Part shown: positions 11,500 through 49,109 of the stretch, one piece after another
Layout of the letters: each line of letters opens with the position of its first letter
Numbering within the stretch: position 1 is the first letter of the stretch
DNA from: Cristatella mucedo
Taxonomy: Eukaryota > Bryozoa > Phylactolaemata > Cristatellidae
Assembly (NCBI GenBank): GCA_009760855.2
Contig: WPIO01000034.1
Location: 3,212,501 to 3,276,500, forward strand
Length of the DNA: 64,000 nt
Direction: 5' to 3'
Made by a program: the position numbers and the translations under genes
Notes under the pieces: generated by a model
What the model saw: the letters and a program-made list of their open reading frames with translations, nothing else
Databases searched by the model: none
What the model was told of the DNA's origin: nothing

Positions 11500-12360
11500 C
11501 AGTCTGGCTGCTGCGGTTGTCCCGGATCGAGGCTGCGGTTGTCCCCGGATCGAGGCCGGTCGATCAGGCTGCAGGCCCGGCCGAGGTGAGGACTACTGCT
11601 GCCGAAACTCTCGCTTCGTAGCCTCGGTCAGCAGCCGACGGCGGGACTATCGGCAGTAGCCCCCTCCTGTTTTCGTGGAGGCTTGCTGTATGCCTTCTCA
11701 TGAAAAAGTGCCTCCCTCGAGTTGGCTTAGAGAGATTAGGCTATCCTTCATCGCCGTGGCTTCCCGGGAGTTCGGCAGTGAAATCTTGGTTACTGCTACT
11801 CTCGTGTCCTCGTCATCTGCGAAGCCCACCTTGGCTGCAGGTTAATGAGGCGCAGTTTGTTTAATTTACCCATTCGGATGACGAGTTTTCCCGGTGACAG
11901 CGTAGTGTCACGTCTCGACCCGTGGCGACCAGTGACACAATTTTCGGGACGTCTTTCGCGCGCCTTCGCTTCTCTAGGCCGACCTCATGGTTACGGTTAA
12001 ATTTATTTTTAGATATGAAAGAATCCCAACGGCCCACTGGATTCGAACAGCACCCGAGTCGTCAGCCGCTCTCATGCCGCCATTGTGAATTTATTCTTCG
12101 CTTGCTCGCTGAATCTAATGCCTGACCTCCAGCCTTTGGCTGCCTCCTCGAGGCCAAAGTTCACGCCGAATGTCGAGACGGCCGAACTGGTGGTGCACCA
12201 TATAATTATTTATCTAAGCAATGGAATTTATCCAAGCAATGGGTCCAAGCCGCGGTGCCGATTGGGCTCTTTCGAGCAGCCCCCCAGTACGTATGCTTTC
12301 CTCTCAATTACGTCCCAATTATGTCCTTCACTTTTCACACTCGCATCGGTGCTGAGAGAG
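11500..12360. other. Intergenic, nothing recognised
   Basis: Moderate GC, no repeat match within the window. The perfect inverted word GTGACA...TGTCAC near 11893-11911 is short and may be chance. Confidence 0.4.
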
Positions 12361-12364
12361 TGCT

Positions 12365-12810
12365 GGCCCGATTCGAGCCGTCGTATTTATAGGTGACTTT
12401 AAGAGATTCGCGGGCTTCTTAGCGTTTGCACAGCGATGGCGTTCTCCATATTAATGCTGGAAACATGGTTTGGTGCGCCTGCGATCACTACGACATGCCA
12501 TCGACGCCGGCAGACGGAAAAGAAATTGTGTCTGAGTTAGCCAACTGCTACGACATTCAGATTCGTCTTTTCTTTGTCCACCAATACCTTGAGCTCTCGG
12601 CAAGGAGCCGGTGTAGCAATAGTAACAACATATAAGTCTTAAGCTAATGGGTAAATTGAAGCAGCTTCTCAAAAAATAGCCTAAAAGTAGTGCTTCAAAA
12701 CGTTCTAGGCGTCAGTCGGGATCAGGAAATGGTTTCAGAGCTGCTGCGACGTCGGACCATTTCAGGTTTGGGCTTTTCAGCTAAGAAACGAAGGAAAACG
12801 AGTGAATAAG
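12365..12810 (+). mobile_element. Possible LINE endonuclease remnant
   Basis: Plus-strand fragments read VVFIGDFKRFAG and, about 390 bp on, TSDHFRFGLFSAKKR, recalling the G-D-F-N and S-D-H motifs of the APE-type endonuclease. The frames between are broken. The weak match makes this tentative. Confidence 0.3.
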
Positions 12811-12877
12811 AGTGTTAAATATTTAGGCCTGGAGAAACCGTAATGGGCGACGTCCCTAAGGGGCAGTAACTGGAGCG

Positions 12878-13012
12878 TTTGGGTTTGGTCCAGCGGTTAA
12901 GGTGCTCTCGCCCCGGGGACCAAGGTCTGAGGCCTTGGGGCTCGAGCCCCGAGGCACATGTGAAGCGCCTGAATAGAGATTGAGTTCTCTTGGGGAGCTA
13001 TACAAATGAACT
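12878..13012 (+). mobile_element. SINE family A, complete
   Basis: Good reference copy: head GGTTTGGTCCAGCGGTTAAG, B-box region GGGGCTCGAGCCCC, ACATGTGAAGCGCCTGAATA, then AGAGATTGAGTTCTCT and GAGCTATACAAATGAACTAT. About 135 bp in all: some 75 bp of tRNA-like head plus a LINE-like tail. Confidence 0.85.
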
Positions 13013-13014
13013 AT

Positions 13015-14638
13015 TTAAAGGGTACAAGGAAGATAGGGTGCAACCGATGAGTGAAGACCTGCTACTCCCGAGATTGAAAGAGACAGACAGACAGACCGAG
13101 GGAGACAGTGATAGAGACAGATAGAGCGACAGCCAGAGATATCCACAGCAGGAGACATGGTGACGCACACAGACGCAGTGTAACTGACAGAGATAGACAG
13201 CAACAAACGCAGATAGATATAGATGCGCACCGTGGCTTGGCAGCTGGCCGTGGTAGGTTGCTACGACTCGTCACTAGCAAAAGACGGGCCCAGCCAGCCG
13301 AGCCGCCATGCGTCCAGTCTCACTAGAGCAGCTACCTAGTACGTCACAGATCAGCCAGCTGCCAATCGGAAGGAGAGCAGCGAAAGACGCCCCACAGCGA
13401 CTGTTGGAGTACCTCGTTCAGAGTCAAAAGAAACAACTCAAAATGTGAGAGGTGTAAGATATAAAGGTTGACGAGGCAACTGAAGGTCAAACGCTCTTTG
13501 ACCCCACGCCTTGACGGTCGGAATCTGCTCACGACAGGCGAGCCTAGCTGCAGATTTGCAAAACTGCAAGCCCCTGATTGCCGCGAACCTAGATTGCACA
13601 AATTAAATGTCGCTCGCTTCAGGTACGACATGCTAGCAACCATATAAATGTAGCAGATAGCTTGCACCAGTAATGCCTGTCCGGAGCTGCTCTTCCACAG
13701 TACTTTGCTCCGTTGAGCCGCAAGGCAAACGTGGACAAATGCAGCCAGTGGATTCCATCGGTCGTAGCGGCGGACTGTTTAGATCGGCAGACCCGTTCTC
13801 GGTAGGAGGCCACGATCGCCTTCATTTAAAAGCGACTAAGCATTAAAGTGTCTACATGACATGTAGGCAGAGTAGGGCACGCTCTGTAACTGTTTTCCTA
13901 TTTTAATTACCAACCCTATGCTATCCCTCGGTGTTCCTTAGCTGGCGAAACGGTGGCCTCCGCCTGCCGGTTTCCAGTTCGCTCTACGGCTAGTCAGTTT
14001 AAACGGTTTTTCCGGACGGGTGTAGCCCTCTCTCTGGCGACTGGCCAGTGACTTCCTTCTCTTCATGGCACCCGTCGGGTGTGCTGAATGTGACCTCTGG
14101 CTGTCCGCTTTCACGGTCAGCCCATGTGCCGTGCCACCTGCCAGGAAGGCGCCAGCCTGGCATCGCCGGAGGTGACTATCAGGGCTTTAATACGTGCTTG
14201 CACCGGTTGAAGCTATCCTACCGATGAACTACGACGATGCAGGTTTATAATATCGAGGTCGTGTTTCCCAATTAGCGGGATATCGAGCCTCATGGCATCT
14301 AGAGGCACCTTGCTCGTATTTCCAAAATGAAATTCTCACTTCTGTGGTCAAATTATTGCGGTCACCCCAGGTTTTCTTGCTCGGTACTAGTGCTGGGCAA
14401 ACGCTTGAAGCTCAGACCTAGTTTGTTAAAGCGATAATATGGCAGAAGTAAGAGCTGACAGGAGGATTTGAATTAAACGGCAGATACCGAGAGCAATGTT
14501 GTGGCGTTAGAGAGAAACATACGAGGGTATGCCTTCCTTTGGCACGTGCATCTGAAGGCCCAGTAACCCACCTGTACCCATAGACCAAGGACACAATCCG
14601 AAGGATTGACTTTTACGGGCGCATTCCATAAAAAAAAC
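13015..14638. other. Intergenic, nothing recognised
   Basis: A purine-rich GACA/GATA-type stretch occupies about 13065-13230. The rest shows no gene or repeat family known from elsewhere in the window. Confidence 0.4.
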
Positions 14639-14639
14639 A

Positions 14640-14800
14640 TAAGCTGCTTTTACAGCCTCATTTATATAGCGACAGAAGAGCCTTAGCGGCTATCACCACC
14701 ACTTGCAGTTGGCAATAAGGGATCACCTACTGCAAGATTCGAACCCACAACCTCGGTCATGAAGAGCGAGCACCTTACCTCCTGGGCTATCACGGTAACT
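14640..14800 (-). mobile_element. SINE family B
   Basis: Minus orientation: TAGCCCAGGAGGTAAGGTGC (A-box region), GGTTCGAATCTTGC (B box), then the body with GGCTCTTCTGTCGCTATA and GAGGCTGTAAAAG. Confidence 0.8.
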
Positions 14801-15335
14801 CTCTCGCATCACGCTATGAGCGTTCGCAGGATACTGCCGCAGGTAGGGCAATGCCAACCTGCCAGGCACCTGCTGCTCGGCCATATCCAATCCGTTTCAA
14901 GAAGAGAGCTACAAACCGACAGGTCGCCAGCACACAGCCACGTTCATTCATAGCTATTCGTTCATGCTCAAGCATCACGTGGCCTCAACGCCAACGAATC
15001 TGAAAATTCTCCTTTGTGACTGAACCCAAATTGGCAAACTGTACAAGTGGATACTTATATTTATATGGCTAGGCGAGTGAGGCGGGGCTGCTGAAACCTG
15101 TACAGCAGCCCAGCGTTAGCCCTGTATCGACTGTGTCTAGGCCACGAGGCAAGGAATGCACAGCACCAGTTCATTCAATCAATTTTGCACTCACGACCAA
15201 ACTCACAGTAAGGGCCTCGGACGATGACGATCTCATTAGCTGAATGGCCCATACTCTTCCGGCAGCTGGCAAATACAGTAAGACGACGTCATATAAGTTG
15301 TCGACGCATTGCTCAGGGAGTAGGAATCGCTCTCG

Positions 15336-15824
15336 TACCGTATTTTTACGACTATAAGTGACACTCAAGTATAAGTCGCACTCAAAATTTGGACATTTTT
15401 TGAAGTTTCTTAATTTTTTGAAAAGTATTATTACAGAATATATAGCTCATTCATTTTGTATTAATATAAGTTTGGTTTAAGCATCACAGCTACCAAAAAA
15501 CTCGTCATCAGTATCACTGCTAACATCTTCATAATCTTCTGCAGCATTGCCAATGTGTTAATCGCCATCACTTTCCTCACAGATTGCATCATCTTCAGTT
15601 CCATTTAGCATGCTTGAAATTCGAAATTTTAGGGTTTATCGTAAGCTAAAGTAAAGTATAGTATAAACTAGTTGATCCAAAATGAACAAGTTGAACAGTC
15701 TAGATAAGTGGGAAAGGAATGAATTTTTAATTTTAACATTATTCGACTTGCAGTGTATGTCACAGGTTTATTTTTCAAAAAAGAATTGGAAAATAGTGCG
15801 ACTTATACTCTTAAAAATACGGTA
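15336..15824 (-). mobile_element. Pogo/Tc1-like DNA transposon remnant with terminal inverted repeats
   Basis: Bounded by TA on both sides. The left end CCGTATTTTTACGACTATA is matched by the complement of the right end (CCGTATTTTTAAGAGTATA), about 485 bp apart. Minus translation of 15606-15483 reads MLNGTEDDAICEESDGD, stop, then NAAEDYEDVSSDTDDEFFGS, an acidic tail like the C-terminus of pogo/Tigger-type transposases. Most of the transposase is deleted, so it is non-autonomous. Superfamily assignment is an inference from TA target, TIRs and tail. Confidence 0.7.
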
Positions 15825-15829
15825 GTTGT

Positions 15830-17080
15830 CAAGCTCGCTGTCAGATTTCTTTTACCAAATAGAGCGGTGTCACAGGAGAGGTGGGCTCGCACTGACATCT
15901 ATCGGAATCCACCCAGTGTCATTTTTGTAACGTTTGCTTACAAAAAAACAACGGAATCAAGCACTAGAGTCGCGACATAGTTTTCAGGGGTGGCCGCTGA
16001 TAGCACGGAGCGTTAGCACCTTAAATCCATGCGAAGCAGAAGCGTACCGTAGCACTAGAGAGAAAGTAGGACATGTTAACGAACGTGTCATCCTAGCATG
16101 CGAACCAACGACCTCCGGATACGACAGACTGCACTGCTTCCAAGTCATGCTTACGATGTGGGATGAGGCAGGTCCACTCATCCTTGGTATAATAATAGAG
16201 GAGAAGAAAAATGAGAGAGCAGTCAGTGTGCCCTGTCAATCTGAGACCGATGGCCACTCATGCCGTTTGAACACTCATGAACTACAGCAGGACGTGCGAT
16301 TGCTTATGACAAAGCCCTGTGTAAGTCGCTGTTATTCATAACTTACATGGACGTAACTAGAAGCAAGCAAGTTGCTCTGAAAGAGCCTGCGTGCACACAA
16401 TTGTCTGGCCCATTTGCCACTCCTACGTCGAAACACAGGCAGTTGTATCACGTGACATGGAAATACAAAATGCACCAGCACACGCCCAGTCTATGCCAGG
16501 ACAGACACCTGCTTGTTGAAGGGTCGAAGGTGCCGCTATCGGTCATATACTCTCGTTTACCACACTTCGTAACAGACTAGCTTACTCGATCCATGGCTGA
16601 CTGCAGTAGCAGCAGTCAGCGGCAGCAGATGCGCCGAAAAACTTGCCAACTGCCAGCACATATTCATCGGCCAATAAAAAGTAACACACTACTAATGCCT
16701 TGTACAGGCGCAGCACCTGCACGCTCGGGTGATTATTGGCTTGCTGATTCAGGACGGTGTGCTAAATGATCATTACTCAGAATGTTCTGATTGTAGCAGT
16801 GTTTCCACAAATCAATGACAGCCAGTGCCGTTTGTCTTCTGAAAGCGTTCATTGTGCCACAGAGTCAAATTAGTCCAAGCATGAAAATAGGTCGATGATG
16901 ATCAAATAACTGGCACAAATTGGACTCTGAAAGGGCAGAACTTGCAGCCTGCAAGCGCCGACACTGGCGTCGGCAGCAACAAACGGCTGCACGGTGAATG
17001 CACTAGTACAAATGAATACAGTGATAATTGTTGCAGATACCTGGCTCGTGGCACCTGGCTCGTCTATGCTTCTCTGCAAC
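15830..17080. other. Downstream of protease gene, nothing recognised
   Basis: Contains the presumed 3' UTR of the protease (immediately below 17085). No repeat family or second gene is visible. Confidence 0.4.
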
Positions 17081-17084
17081 AACG

Positions 17085-43234
<26,150 letters not shown>

Positions 43235-43954
43235 CTGGGGGCGGGCGCGCGCTTCAGGTGCGTCGCATCGCCCGTCCTCCTCGTAGTCGTCGTCCTCCTC
43301 GTGAGCCGCAGTCGCCCCTTAGCGACAGCGTCGTCGCTCTGTCGCGCTCCGGTAGCGCAGAGCGACGGTGCAAAGCAAGAGCACGTCAGTCGTCAAGGGC
43401 CGCCGCTACCGCCGTCGACGGACCGCCGCGCCGGTCTCGGGACAGATCGGTGACGGGGACGCCCGCCTACTAGTCAGCTCCCGCGGTCACGCCCGACCGA
43501 ACGCGGAACGGGGTCCGCCCTCGGTCGCGCGGCCAGCACTAAGCCGGGCGCGGCTGCGCCGAGCTTAAGTCGCAAACGCCCGGCCGGCGGCGAAACGTGG
43601 GGACCTGCGAGCTTTCGCATGGCCGGAAGCGCAGCTGAGTCCGCCGAGCCGAGTTCGATGCGTAGCAGACGGCTCCGACGAGCGGCGGCGGCGCTTCGCA
43701 TTCTCCGCTCCGGCGGAAGCGTCGCGCTAGCGGGAAATCGTGGCGGCGCAGGCGCGCCCTTCGGAACTCCGCGACGGATAAACGCTGGCTCTGAGAAGCA
43801 GGCAGCGCGGGCGCCAGCTTCCTAAACGGCCGCGGCGGCGGACGATGCAATGCGGAAGAATTGACGAGTACTTGCCGCAGGCCGACGCAGCGCAAATGGC
43901 GACAGTACCGGCAGCGCTTGCACTGGCGACGATTCGCAAAGCTGCCACGCGCGC

Positions 43955-44215
43955 GCGGAGGGAGCGCAAACGTCCGCATGGCTGCCGCGCTGATTCCGAA
44001 GTATATAAGTATAATATATATATATATATATATATAACATATACATATATATATAATATATATATATACTATATAATATATATATATAAGTATATATATA
44101 AGTTTGCTCACTTTTTACGTTCAAGCTGTACGTTAATGTGAGATAACTCATGCGGCCGCTGTCGAGCCTTTCCGCTAAACTGCGAAGCTGCACGCCACCC
44201 GACTTCTTTATGCCG
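43955..44215 (-). repeat. Dispersed or duplicated repeat interrupted by AT-rich DNA
   Basis: Copy of 41755-41932 with ~100 bp of (AT)n-rich sequence (44001-44100) placed between GATTCCGAAGT and AGTTTGCTCAC, which are contiguous in the other copy. Confidence 0.68.
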
Positions 44216-44510
44216 GGCGCTGACGAACGCCCCTACCACCCTTCCGCCAGATCCCCGCGCTGCTTCGGGATTTACCGTCAGCCGTTCGACCGCAGAGACG
44301 GCCGCAAGCGTGCAACCTCACCTGTAATTAAGATAGAACAAATTTTTTTATTTATGCGAAAAGTGATGACGAATTTTTCTGGAAACGAGTTGTGTCGCGT
44401 TTTCCAAACCTTCGGTTGGAAATTTCGCTCGGCCGGCCGCGTGAGCTTTCCAATAAAAGGTATGGTTGATGGCAAGCCTAGCGATTATTTCCAACATTTG
44501 ATTCCGGTGC

Positions 44511-44511
<1 letters not shown>

Positions 44512-44561
<50 letters not shown>

Positions 44562-44562
44562 T
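44512..44562. repeat. (AT)n microsatellite
   Basis: Sits at the 3' end of the minus-strand SINE A that follows, in the place of the usual ATT tail. Confidence 0.9.
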
Positions 44563-44700
44563 TAGCACTTAAAGAGAACTTAATCTCTATTCAAGCGAGC
44601 CACTTTTGCAACGGGTCTCGAGCCCACGACCTCAGCCCCTGCGTTCACTTTGACCTTGGCCGGGCGAGTACTTAAACCACTGGCCTAAATCACGGCGTAT
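44561..44700 (-). mobile_element. SINE family A
   Basis: Minus orientation: GGCCAGTGGTTTAAGTACTC head, GGGCTCGAGACCC B-box region, then AGAGATTAAGTTCTCTTTAA. The hairpin part is eroded (GCTCGCTTG in place of AAGCGCC). Confidence 0.75.
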
Positions 44701-44704
44701 AGTT

Positions 44705-46105
44705 TACTGATGCTCGGGTAATCCCGATAGAATATTCGGACCCGGTGCCGACCCCGCATCTACACCGAGCGCCACACCAGGCAATGCTTCATCGCACGGC
44801 GTTTTTTCGGCCGACTGCCGTCTGTCCGAAGTAGCAAGCTCGCCGATTAAAGAGCGCCCCCACTGCTTACACATTCAAAGCATCCTTCACTCGCGCGATC
44901 GACTCTCTCACATGCAGCATGCCGCTGCCGGGTGGACTGGCGGCCGGCCAGCTCAGCGGAAACTCAGTGGAAGGGCGCTAGGTCCTCCCCTTCGGCGACC
45001 GCTGACTCGCTCGCGCCTCCGGACGCCACGGACAGCGAGATTCCGAGTCGCGAGCGGTCCCCCGCTGCGTTTATAGTAGAACGCTTACCCAAATCCCGCA
45101 CCTCTAATGACAGCTGTCAAAAATCGACTTTGATCGGTCGCTGGGCAATGCGCGTAGGGGTGACTATTATGGCTATGCGAAGTTTTAGGTGCGTTAAGTT
45201 ATAAGCTGCGAGCAGCTCGGCAGCTTCGCAGGCTCTGCTTCTCCTCGCAGCTCTGCGACAGCGTCGAACGCGACGACGCCAACAGACCAGCTTGCAAGGT
45301 AAGCCGTTTTCAAGTCGGTAGGTTTGCCGATCGATCTTGGAAGGCTGAGCCTTGCTTGGACGACTGCTCTTTAGTATAATATCTTAAATCTTGCCGCGTC
45401 ATTAAAACCAATTCAGCATACATTTGAAGTCATAGATACGGCCGAACGCAAAAATAGCAGCAAATAATATTCCAAGGCTCCAGTGATGTATCGAGACTCG
45501 CATTCATCAGTCATGACCGCAAAAGCCGACTGCAGCAGCTTTGGCTTAAACAATTTGACCAGCATCTGCAGACTGTAGTGATAAGACGCTGACGTAGAGG
45601 GCACATTTATAGGCAGCCTCGTTAGTCTGCTCCCAGGTCCGCAGGGTGAGCGACGCCTCTTCTGATTGGTCACATTGCTGTGGCTCCGCCCCGGACTCTC
45701 TGCTATCAGACTAAGCAGTTGAAAAAGTCGACTAAACCATTTCAATGATTTAAAAAAATTCGCTGTGAACACGTGACAGAGGTGACTGCTGTGGCTGCAT
45801 AGAAACTCTGCTCCACGGAAGTTGTTCGTCGAACTTCTCATCCTTCGTGGTTTTTGAGGTTAATTCGAAGGCTGTTGTAGTCACAGCATTAATAGTTGAA
45901 GATCAAGTCAGACAGCATTAGCAAACGCCTGACCAAGCGTCTCGCCAAAGAACAGGGTTCGCTGCGTTTCCGCACCTAGAGCAACAAGCTGAAACCATTC
46001 AATGGCTAATTTGAGAAGTACCTGCAGCTTTGTCATAACTCGGCTACGTGCAACAGCTCAGAAAAACTGCTTTCGGCTGCCTTCGGTTCTCAAACACGTT
46101 TAGTG
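44705..46105. other. Intergenic between the two genes, with a promoter-like element
   Basis: 44940-45060 is GC-rich and loosely repeats 10470-10560. A TATA/CCAAT/GC-box array lies at 45605-45694 (separate entry). Nothing else recognised. Confidence 0.35.
45413..45694 (-). promoter_or_regulatory. TATA/CCAAT/GC-box array with short downstream frame
   Basis: On the minus strand: GGGGCGGAG near 45692-45684, GACCAATCAGA at about 45671-45661, CCTATAAATG at 45614-45605, then an ATG at 45565 opening 50 codons to a stop at 45413. Box order and spacing match a classical Pol II promoter. The encoded peptide matches nothing I can name. Confidence 0.35.
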
Positions 46106-46107
46106 AC

Positions 46108-46284
46108 GATAATGGACGAGCCGTAATGTAAGGCGGTTGCTTTTCACGATCTCGGTCCCGATGTCGTGGGTTCGAATCCTACGGTGGGCAATCCTTTATT
46201 GCAGCTGCAAGCGGCTGGTGATGCTTTTAAGGCTCTTCTGTCGCTGTACAAAAAGAGGCTGTTAAATCAGTCGGTGCAACTTAC
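46108..46284 (+). mobile_element. SINE family B, complete
   Basis: GAGCCGTAATGTAAGGCGGT head (short deletion between the boxes' flanks), GGTTCGAATCC, GCAGCTGCAAGCGGCTGGTG, GGCTCTTCTGTCGCTGTAC, GAGGCTGTTAAATCAG. Confidence 0.85.
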
Positions 46285-46529
46285 ACAGCATCCAAAATCA
46301 CACCCGCCACTGTGAGGTGCGACACCAAGTGCGGCTGCAAGTGTGCTCCGCCTAGCTCTTAGTCACAGCCCTTAGTAAAAACTACTCAAGTCCATTGATG
46401 TCAAGTGCATTGTCGTCGTGACTTGAGCAGCCAATGCAGCTCTGGCTTTTCTTCTAGTATCCCATGATGGCTCGTCAATGCTGCTTAGTTTGACAAAGAT
46501 TTTGTCCCATAATCGTCCTTAACTGTCAT

Positions 46530-46620
46530 GTTGGTCTACTTTCAGCTATGAAACATAGCCAAAATCGGGGCCTGTTTAGATAAGAATATGATGGCCAAAC
46601 TAGTTCACGCGTTTGGAACT
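46530..46620 (+). mobile_element. CR1/L2-like LINE, short RT fragment
   Basis: Plus translation: VYFQL, stop, NIAKIGACLDKNMMAKLVHAF. Lies head-to-head with the next, minus-strand copy. Confidence 0.7.
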
Positions 46621-46634
46621 TCCAGCTAAGGTCT

Positions 46635-47765
46635 CTACCTTAGGGTATAGGTAAACAGCTAGTTTCCGAAAAGCAGGTGGTACGATGCTTGGCCTGGTGG
46701 GGGAGTAGATCTGATATGTAGGCTGGAGCCAAAGAATTGAAGGGACCTAAAAGTGATCGACAAAACCTTGAAGCCGATCCGTTGCTTGACTGGTAGCCAG
46801 TGCAGGTCGGCGAGAAGTGGTGTGATGTGGCAACTGCAACGCTCACGACAGACAAGCCTAGCTGCAGAGTTTTGCACCAGCTGTAAGCACCTGATTGCAC
46901 ACGTCGGTAGGCCAACAAGCAGTGAGTTACAGAAGTCAAGACGGGATGTCACAAATGCATGGACCAACTTAGATGTGGTATTCCTGCCTAAACAAGCCCG
47001 AATTTTAGCAATGTTATGTAGCTGAAAATAGGCAGATTTGATTGTGGAGCTGATGTGGTCGTCTAACGAAAGGTCACTTTGGAACATGACACTTAGATTT
47101 TGTGCAGATTCAACAGGAGATACGCAGGCAGAGCCGATTTTGAGCATTAGCCTTTCCAATTTCTGATTCACACTTGGTTTGCCCATAACTAATAAGTTAA
47201 GTTTTTATCATCCTTAATGTTAGAAAATTTGCTGCCATCCATGTGTGGATGTCATCAATACATGCAGCAAGGGAGTTGAGAGAATTCGACGTGCTCGAAG
47301 GCTGGCAAGGATCAATGCAAAGGTACAACTGAGTGTCATCTGTATGAAGTGAAAGAAAGCCTAGATTGTACTTGGCAATCACATCGGCAAGAGGGAGAGT
47401 AAACACCGTGAAAAGAGCCGGACCTAGCACGGAGCCCTGAGGTATCCCATATTTCACGGGTATCTCGGATGATCTTTGTCCATTACAATCAATGCTCTGG
47501 AGTCTCCCACTGAGTTAGGACTTGAAACTTTGCAGAGCAGTGCCAGTGATGCCCAGGCGAGGTGAGAGGCGCTCAAGAAGAACTTGGTGACCGATAGTAT
47601 CAAAAGCTGCCGAAAGATTGAGCAAAACAAGCAGAGATACTCTACACATGTCTGCATTCCTAAGTAGGCCGTTGTACACCCGAAGCAATGCTGACTCTGT
47701 GGAGTGACTAGCTCTAAAGCCAGACTGGAACTTCCAAGCAAGGTTTGAAGTTTAGGCAGGTACAG
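46635..47765 (-). mobile_element. CR1/L2-like LINE, RT region
   Basis: Minus translation: KYGIPQGSVLGPALFTVFTL and KYNLGFLSLHTDDTQLYL keep the palm motifs (TDD for ADD), then KPSVNQKLERLMLKIGSACV to HITPLLADLHWLPVKQRIGF in one frame of 175 codons. Both ends are truncated: no 3' UTR and no hairpin. Confidence 0.92.
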
Positions 47766-47769
47766 ACAG

Positions 47770-48925
47770 CTCTTGTCCTCAACAGTGAGATTTAATGTAA
47801 TTTCTAGGGTCTACAGCTCAATAAATCTGGACTGAATGAACCCCCAGGAATTCGAATGGAACTAACTTTTAAGGCTCCAAGCGGTTTAATAATAAGAGTG
47901 TACTGCATGAAGGCCAGACCCATTGCTTGAGTGTGCACCAACTTCTTCAGAAACCCTGATCAGTGCTAGCCACTTTGGTGACTGTATCCAGGAGATATTA
48001 CTCGTGTCTTGGTTCTGATTGTGGGTCTGTTCTGATAACTGTTACTGAACCAACAAATAGTAAAAGAAGGGCAACGCTGTAGTCTATCAGTAAAAGACTG
48101 CCGAAGTTCAGCACGAAGGCATCTATAAAAACAGACTCTATTGGACCAAAGTAGGAAAATGTAAATGGACACATGATTACAGCAGCGACTAGATGCTGCA
48201 AGTCTCCATCTCACTTAATCACGTCCGTGTTTCGGTAGCTGGAATTGTCTCTACAAGTACAAAGAAAAATCAATCAATCCAGCTCTTTTTTCACATGCAT
48301 GCACGTGAACACGCACACGAACACACATGCATGCACGTAAACACGCGCACGAACACACGCAATCCAGATGCTGGGTACCTAGCACAAGGCAGCCTAACAG
48401 GTCAGCACAAGCAGAGTGAGCAGAGTGGGTGTTAGAAATTGAGTGGCATTCGATGGAAGATACCACCCAAGCGCTGCTCAAGACAACATTGTATCACTGT
48501 GAGTGGTTCAAGGAAAGGAGCAGACACAGTTCTGCATGCATTTCAGCAGGGGACCCCCCTTTCGTCACCAGCGAAGCCACAATCCGAGAGCAAGTAGACT
48601 GATGGTATATATCAATGGGAGGGGCTGATAATGACATCATGATGAAAAAGGCCAGAAAAAAGGCATGCATAACTGAGGCTATGCATCGCCCAGATTAGCT
48701 TTTATTTGTAGCTCCCCAGAAGCAGATTGTGGAGGATGCCGAGGTATCCATCGATGCAGCGTCGGCGCTGACTGCCAGATAAGCGACTGCCACAGGCCGA
48801 TTAGTTGCGTGCGTGAGGGAAGGGCCTCAAAATCGGCAGGCAATACAAAGTCAAGATATTAAGGATCAAAGGTCAGAATATAACGAGAGGGTAAGGGATG
48901 CTGGGAGCTGCCGCAGGGGCTGCCG
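47770..48925. other. Intergenic with one tandem repeat
   Basis: At 48296-48365 a ~32-bp unit (ACATGCATGCACGTGAACAC type) is repeated about twice. Otherwise nothing recognised. Confidence 0.4.
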
Positions 48926-48929
48926 CAGG

Positions 48930-48990
48930 GTATTAATTCGTTTGTATAACGCCCTAAGACAACTTAATCACTATTCAGGCGCTTCATATA
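48930..48990 (-). mobile_element. SINE family A, tail only
   Basis: TTTGTATAACGCCCTAAGAC and AATCACTATTCAGGCGCTTC: minus-strand tail, cut off by (AT)n at the point where the tRNA-like part should start. Confidence 0.65.
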
Positions 48991-48997
48991 TATATAC

Positions 48998-49081
<84 letters not shown>
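48988..49081. repeat. (AT)n microsatellite
   Basis: Long AT run with two TACATA interruptions at the left, followed by (CA)n to about 49106. Confidence 0.95.
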
Positions 49082-49084
<3 letters not shown>

Positions 49085-49109
49085 CATTTACACACACACA
49101 CACACGTAG

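Noticed and set aside
12878-13012. tRNA gene suggested by A/B boxes
   Set aside because: The heads do not fold into a full cloverleaf by eye, recur as a dispersed family and always continue into the same tail, so they are SINEs. The same holds for the family-B copies.
45413-45565. Resemblance of the short peptide to histone H3 or H2A
   Set aside because: Only a few scattered residues agree, and no histone 3' stem-loop follows.
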